From: Prevotella sp.
GTDB taxonomy: Bacteria; Bacteroidota; Bacteroidia; Bacteroidales; Bacteroidaceae
Direction: 5' to 3'
Assembly (NCBI GenBank): GCA_017445845.1
Contig: JAFSRY010000033.1
Coordinates: 1 to 64,000 of the forward strand
Length of the DNA: 64,000 nucleotides
Part shown: positions 61,145 to 64,000 of the stretch, piece after piece
How the letters are laid out: each line of letters opens with the position of its first letter
Position numbering within the stretch: the stretch's first letter is position 1
The notes under the pieces: model-generated
The model's input: only the letters and a program-made list of their open reading frames with translations
Database searches by the model: none
Told to the model about the DNA's origin: nothing
Made by a program: the position numbers and the translations under genes

Positions 61145-61771
61145 ATGGAGCAACCGCAGAATAATTTCCAATACTTTGTCCGAGGTCTCTCGGGCACCAT
61201 CGGGAAGATACTCCTCACGTTGGTTTTCCTGGTGCTCATAGCCCTTGTCGTCGTCGGCTATCTTGCCGACGGAACCCATCTGTCGCTGGGAAAGAAAGAG
61301 CGTGTAAGCCTTTCGCCCACACAGATACAGTCCATTCGCAACATAGGACAGTGGGAGTTTCTCTCGGTCAGCGACGAGGAACTCGTCGACACTGTGCGTT
61401 ATGGCTTCTTCGGTGACAATCAGCTCGCGCGTATCTATTATGGAACGTTGCGCATAGGCATAGACCTCTCTGAGTTGCAAGCCGACTGGGTGACCGTCGA
61501 CGGTGACTCCGTGTCGATGCAACTGCCCGACGTGCATCTGCTTGACGACAACTTCATCGACGAAGCCCGCACACGTTCGTTCTACGAGAGCGGTAAATGG
61601 ACCCACGCCGATCGCGAACGGATGTATCAGACCGCTGTCGCCACGATGAATCAGCGTTGCCTGACGGAGACCAACATGCAGTCGGCACGAGAGAATGCTC
61701 AACGACAGCTTTCGCAGCTGCTCAGCGCCATGGGGTTCAAACGTATCAGCGTGAGAGTAGGACAGAAGTAA
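61145..61771 (+). CDS. DUF4230-type membrane-anchored paralogue
   Basis: A 208-residue protein with one membrane helix (~20-42, ILLTLVFLVLIALVVVGYL). Its outer domain follows the same order as the upstream gene: IGQWEFLSVSDEELVDTVRYG, YYGTLRIGIDLSELQADWV, MQLPDVHLLD and a helical end with RISVRVG. The two proteins probably work together in the envelope. A two-way terminator follows. Confidence 0.75.
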   Translation: MEQPQNNFQYFVRGLSGTIGKILLTLVFLVLIALVVVGYLADGTHLSLGKKERVSLSPTQIQSIRNIGQWEFLSVSDEELVDTVRYGFFGDNQLARIYYGTLRIGIDLSELQADWVTVDGDSVSMQLPDVHLLDDNFIDEARTRSFYESGKWTHADRERMYQTAVATMNQRCLTETNMQSARENAQRQLSQLLSAMGFKRISVRVGQK

Positions 61772-61840
61772 GACCGTTGCAGTCAGATAACCTGCCGATA
61801 ATTAGTTGAAATATAGCTTCAAATGCCGTAAAGACCATAT

Positions 61841-61878
61841 AAACATAGCCCAGGGGACGGACCTCCTGGGCTATGTTT
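61841..61878. terminator. Two-way intrinsic terminator
   Basis: AAACATAGCCCAGG (61841-61854) and CCTGGGCTATGTTT (61865-61878) form a perfect 14-bp stem with a 10-nt loop, with a T-rich run on the plus strand. It lies between the convergent DUF4230 and sigma factor genes. Confidence 0.85.
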
Positions 61879-61911
61879 TGTATATTCAGACCTATAAGTC
61901 TCTTACAAATA

Positions 61912-62784
61912 TTAACCGAGATATTTCATTAGAATCTTGGCGTATCCAGAGTCGCGGAGCTTGGCAATGCTCTTCTCACGAATCTGGCGGACTCGCTCAC
62001 GGGTGAGTCCCAGCTGGTCACCGATTTCTTCAAGGCCGCGTTCTGGTTGGTCGATGCCGAAGCAGGCTTTCAGGATAATAATCTCACGGTCTTTCAGTAC
62101 TTTGTTAAGTACGGAGTCGAGTTCCATTGCCATTGACTCGTGGTCTACCTGTCGGTCGGTGCGGCTGTCGTCACTCGAGGGCATGACATCGAGCATTGTA
62201 TTGTCTTCACCTTCTTGGAAAGGTGCGTCGATGGAAACGTGGTGGCCGTCGGCCATCATGCTCTGCACAATCTTCTCTTCGTCGATATTTGTCACCTCTG
62301 CCAATTCGGCGATGGACGGACGACGCTGGTTTTCCTGCTCAAAGCAGTTGATTTCGTGATTGATTTTATTGAGCGAACCTACTTGGTTGAGAGGAAGGCG
62401 CACAATACGGCTCTGCTCGGCAATCGCCTGCAGTATACTCTGCCGGATCCACCATACAGCGTAGGAGATGAATTTGAAACCGCGCGTCTCGTCGAATTTC
62501 TGGGCAGCCTTGATGAGTCCGATGTTACCTTCGTCGATAAGGTCGGTAAGCGTCAGTCCCTGATGTTGGTACTGCTTGGCAACTGATACGACGAAGCGCA
62601 GGTTGGCAGTGACGAGCTTGTCTTTGGCACGTTCACCTTCGGGACCGCCCTTTTTGATTTTCTGCGCCAACTCGATTTCCTCATCGATGCTGATGAGGGG
62701 GGCACGACCTATTTCAACGAGATACTTGTCAAGGGCCTCGCTCGAACGGTTGGTGATACTCTTTTGGATTTTTAATTGTCTCAT
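61912..62784 (-). CDS. rpoD: Primary sigma factor RpoD (short Bacteroidota form)
   Basis: A 290-residue sigma-70 protein without region 1.1, as usual for Bacteroidota. It has region 1.2 (DKYLVEIGRAPLIS), region 2 (TANLRFVVSVAKQY, DLIDEGNIGLIKAAQKFD, FKFISYAVWWIRQSI), region 3 and region 4 with LTRERVRQIREKSIAKLR. It should read the TAnnTTTG promoters seen throughout the window. A TAATTTTG box (62865-62858, minus strand) ~75 bp ahead may be its own -7. Confidence 0.95.
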   Translation of the reverse strand: MRQLKIQKSITNRSSEALDKYLVEIGRAPLISIDEEIELAQKIKKGGPEGERAKDKLVTANLRFVVSVAKQYQHQGLTLTDLIDEGNIGLIKAAQKFDETRGFKFISYAVWWIRQSILQAIAEQSRIVRLPLNQVGSLNKINHEINCFEQENQRRPSIAELAEVTNIDEEKIVQSMMADGHHVSIDAPFQEGEDNTMLDVMPSSDDSRTDRQVDHESMAMELDSVLNKVLKDREIIILKACFGIDQPERGLEEIGDQLGLTRERVRQIREKSIAKLRDSGYAKILMKYLG

Positions 62785-62857
62785 CCTTTTATCCTTTCAT
62801 TATTCCGTAATCCTTTGAATGTCAATAGAATAACTTTTTTCATGTCGAAAATCGGTG

Positions 62858-62970
62858 CAAAATTACAAAAAAATATATTAATAACTGCCGAATTATTCAA
62901 GATTTTGTGTTAAAAAATATTATAATCTCGTACGCCTGCAAGTCGTTCCGACGAAAAAGGATTAACTTTG
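62858..62970. promoter_or_regulatory. Divergent -7 boxes for rpoD and the nitroreductase gene
   Basis: Minus strand TAATTTTG (62865-62858) faces rpoD, and plus strand TAACTTTG (62963-62970) faces the nitroreductase. Neither has a clear -33. The plus-strand box decides the nitroreductase start: the 62907 ATG lies ahead of it, the 62988 ATG 17 bp behind it. Confidence 0.55.
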
Positions 62971-62987
62971 CAATAAATTGTGAACTT

Positions 62988-63509
62988 ATGGTAGATTTCA
63001 AAACACTGGTTCAACAGCGACGAAGCCATCGCCGTTTCACAGATGAAACTGTTTCGGGTGATGATGTAAAGCTGTTGCTTCGTGCCGCCTTGATGTCACC
63101 CACGTCGAAGGGACTCAGAGTCTGGCAGTTTGTTGTCATCGATGATAAGACAGATCTTGTGAGACTCTCCGAAGTAAAGAGCATGGGCTGTAGCTTTGTG
63201 GCAGGTGCTCCGCTTGTCGTTGCTGTCTTGGGTGACGACAAAGAGGATGACTGCTGGGTTGAGGACGGTTCGATAGCAGCCTTCGCCATGCAGCTACAGG
63301 CAGAAGACCTCGGCTTGGGCTCTTGCTGGGTGCAGATACGTGGTAGGGCTACTGCCGACGGTGAGTCATCGGAAGAGTTAGTTAGGGGCATCCTTGATAT
63401 TCCCAGCCATCTGCGTGTATTGTGTTTAGTGGCGTTCGGCCATGCTGCTGATGAGCGTAAGCCGCAGGACGAGGAACGCTTGAAGTGGGAACAAGTTCAT
63501 GTGAAATGA
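62988..63509 (+). CDS. Nitroreductase-family flavoprotein
   Basis: A 173-residue FMN-dependent nitroreductase-like protein starting MVDFKTLVQQRRSHRRF. The RRSHRRF arginine cluster and APLVVAVLGD and LGSCWVQIRG blocks bind FMN; the SPTSKGLRVWQFVVIDD segment follows the first helix. It reduces an unknown quinone, nitro or flavin substrate with NAD(P)H. The chosen start lies behind the -7 box. A KdsC-type gene follows after 18 bp. Confidence 0.88.
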   Translation: MVDFKTLVQQRRSHRRFTDETVSGDDVKLLLRAALMSPTSKGLRVWQFVVIDDKTDLVRLSEVKSMGCSFVAGAPLVVAVLGDDKEDDCWVEDGSIAAFAMQLQAEDLGLGSCWVQIRGRATADGESSEELVRGILDIPSHLRVLCLVAFGHAADERKPQDEERLKWEQVHVK

Positions 63510-63527
63510 AATATTAGGAATGAGCCG

Positions 63528-64000
63528 ATGATAAACTATGATTTGCAAAAGATAAAGGCGGTCATCTTTGATGTCGACGGTGTCCTTTCTTCCGAGACCG
63601 TCTCGATGGATAGTCAGGGTGATCCTCTGCGTACTGTAAACATCAAGGACGGCTATGCCATTCAGCTTGCCGTGAAGATGGGGTTGCGCATAGCTATCCT
63701 GACAGGGGCGAATACGCCAGCTGTCGCTGAACGCTATCGGAAACTGGGAGTTGAGGATATTTTCCTCGGATGTGCCGTCAAGGTGAAGACTTACGATGCG
63801 TTACTCGCTCAGTATGGGTTGACAGACGAAGAGGTGATGTATGTGGGCGACGATATTCCAGACTACGAAATCATGCAGCGTGTGGGTTGTCCATGTTGCC
63901 CGAAGGATGCCTGTCCGGAAATAAAAGAAGTCAGCCGATATGTCAGCGACCTGAAAGGTGGCTATGGTGTCGGACGTGATGTTATCGAGCAGGTGCTTCG
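63528..64000 (+). CDS. kdsC: KdsC-type HAD phosphatase (3-deoxy-manno-octulosonate 8-phosphate phosphatase), cut by window end
   Basis: The first 157 codons of a HAD-superfamily C0-type phosphatase, open to the last base. The nucleophile motif is [12 protein letters not shown] (DxDG), with the serine/threonine motif in LTGANTP and the metal-binding acidic pair in [12 protein letters not shown]. Homologues dephosphorylate KDO-8-phosphate in lipopolysaccharide synthesis and are about 165-175 residues, so nearly all of it is here. It lacks the first motif context to rule out other small HAD enzymes. Confidence 0.85.
   Translation, partial: MINYDLQKIKAVIFDVDGVLSSETVSMDSQGDPLRTVNIKDGYAIQLAVKMGLRIAILTGANTPAVAERYRKLGVEDIFLGCAVKVKTYDALLAQYGLTDEEVMYVGDDIPDYEIMQRVGCPCCPKDACPEIKEVSRYVSDLKGGYGVGRDVIEQVL

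Overview
The window reads as chromosomal DNA of a gut- or rumen-type Prevotella relative (Bacteroidota, Prevotellaceae). The reasons are: SusC/SusD outer-membrane pairs; promoters of the Bacteroidota type (-33 TTTG, 19-20 bp, -7 TAnnTTTG) before many genes; Bacteroidota-only families (DUF4301, DUF4738, DUF4890 and DUF4230-like proteins); a GT3-type glycogen synthase; and a short primary sigma factor. No tRNA, rRNA, CRISPR array, transposase or phage gene was seen. All family names come from reading motifs; no search was run.

Layout. 171-8546 (minus) is a glycine cleavage operon: a lipoate ligase-GcvT fusion, gcvH, gcvPA, gcvPB, lipoamide dehydrogenase, then a YifB/ComM ATPase. A 0.7-kb intergenic stretch full of inverted repeats follows. 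Next come a ThrA-type protein whose aspartokinase half is badly eroded, a secreted beta-flower repeat protein, an AT-rich CelD-type acyltransferase, the decayed remnant of a heavy-metal RND pump gene, an FAD oxidoreductase and an MFS transporter. 17249-21471 holds glycogen phosphorylase and glycogen synthase. 21607-31065 is mostly housekeeping: dciA-like, recF, a TPR membrane protein, ribH, a RelA-type ppGpp synthetase, DUF4301, an esterase and a reverse rubrerythrin.

31114-49542 (minus) is a beta-mannan polysaccharide utilization locus. Its 3' half (GH26 mannanase, GH130 mannosylglucose phosphorylase, sugar symporter, AGE-family epimerase) has the gene order of the known Bacteroides fragilis mannobiose pathway. 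Ahead of it lie GH36 alpha-galactosidase, SusC, SusD, a surface glycan-binding lipoprotein, a second GH26 lipoprotein, and three secreted proteins built from a shared ~100-residue module I cannot assign to a named family. The inferred route is: galactomannan or glucomannan is cut at the surface by lipoprotein GH26, imported by SusCD, debranched by GH36, trimmed by GH26, carried across the inner membrane, epimerised by AGE and phosphorolysed by GH130.

49696-58225 (minus) is a xylose/xylan operon: GH43 lipoprotein, XylE-type symporter, xylulokinase, GH3, xylose isomerase and an AraC regulator. 58407-64000 holds a Ser/Asn-rich secreted protein, four 22-bp tandem repeats, a DUF4890 protein, a pair of DUF4230-type proteins, the primary sigma factor, a nitroreductase and a KdsC-type phosphatase that runs off the end.

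The signals I rate highest are: the repeated module family in the mannan locus; a 13-bp motif placed identically upstream of two promoters there; a 43-bp repeat placed just upstream of two start codons; the LplA-GcvT fusion; and the ThrA with an eroded kinase domain.
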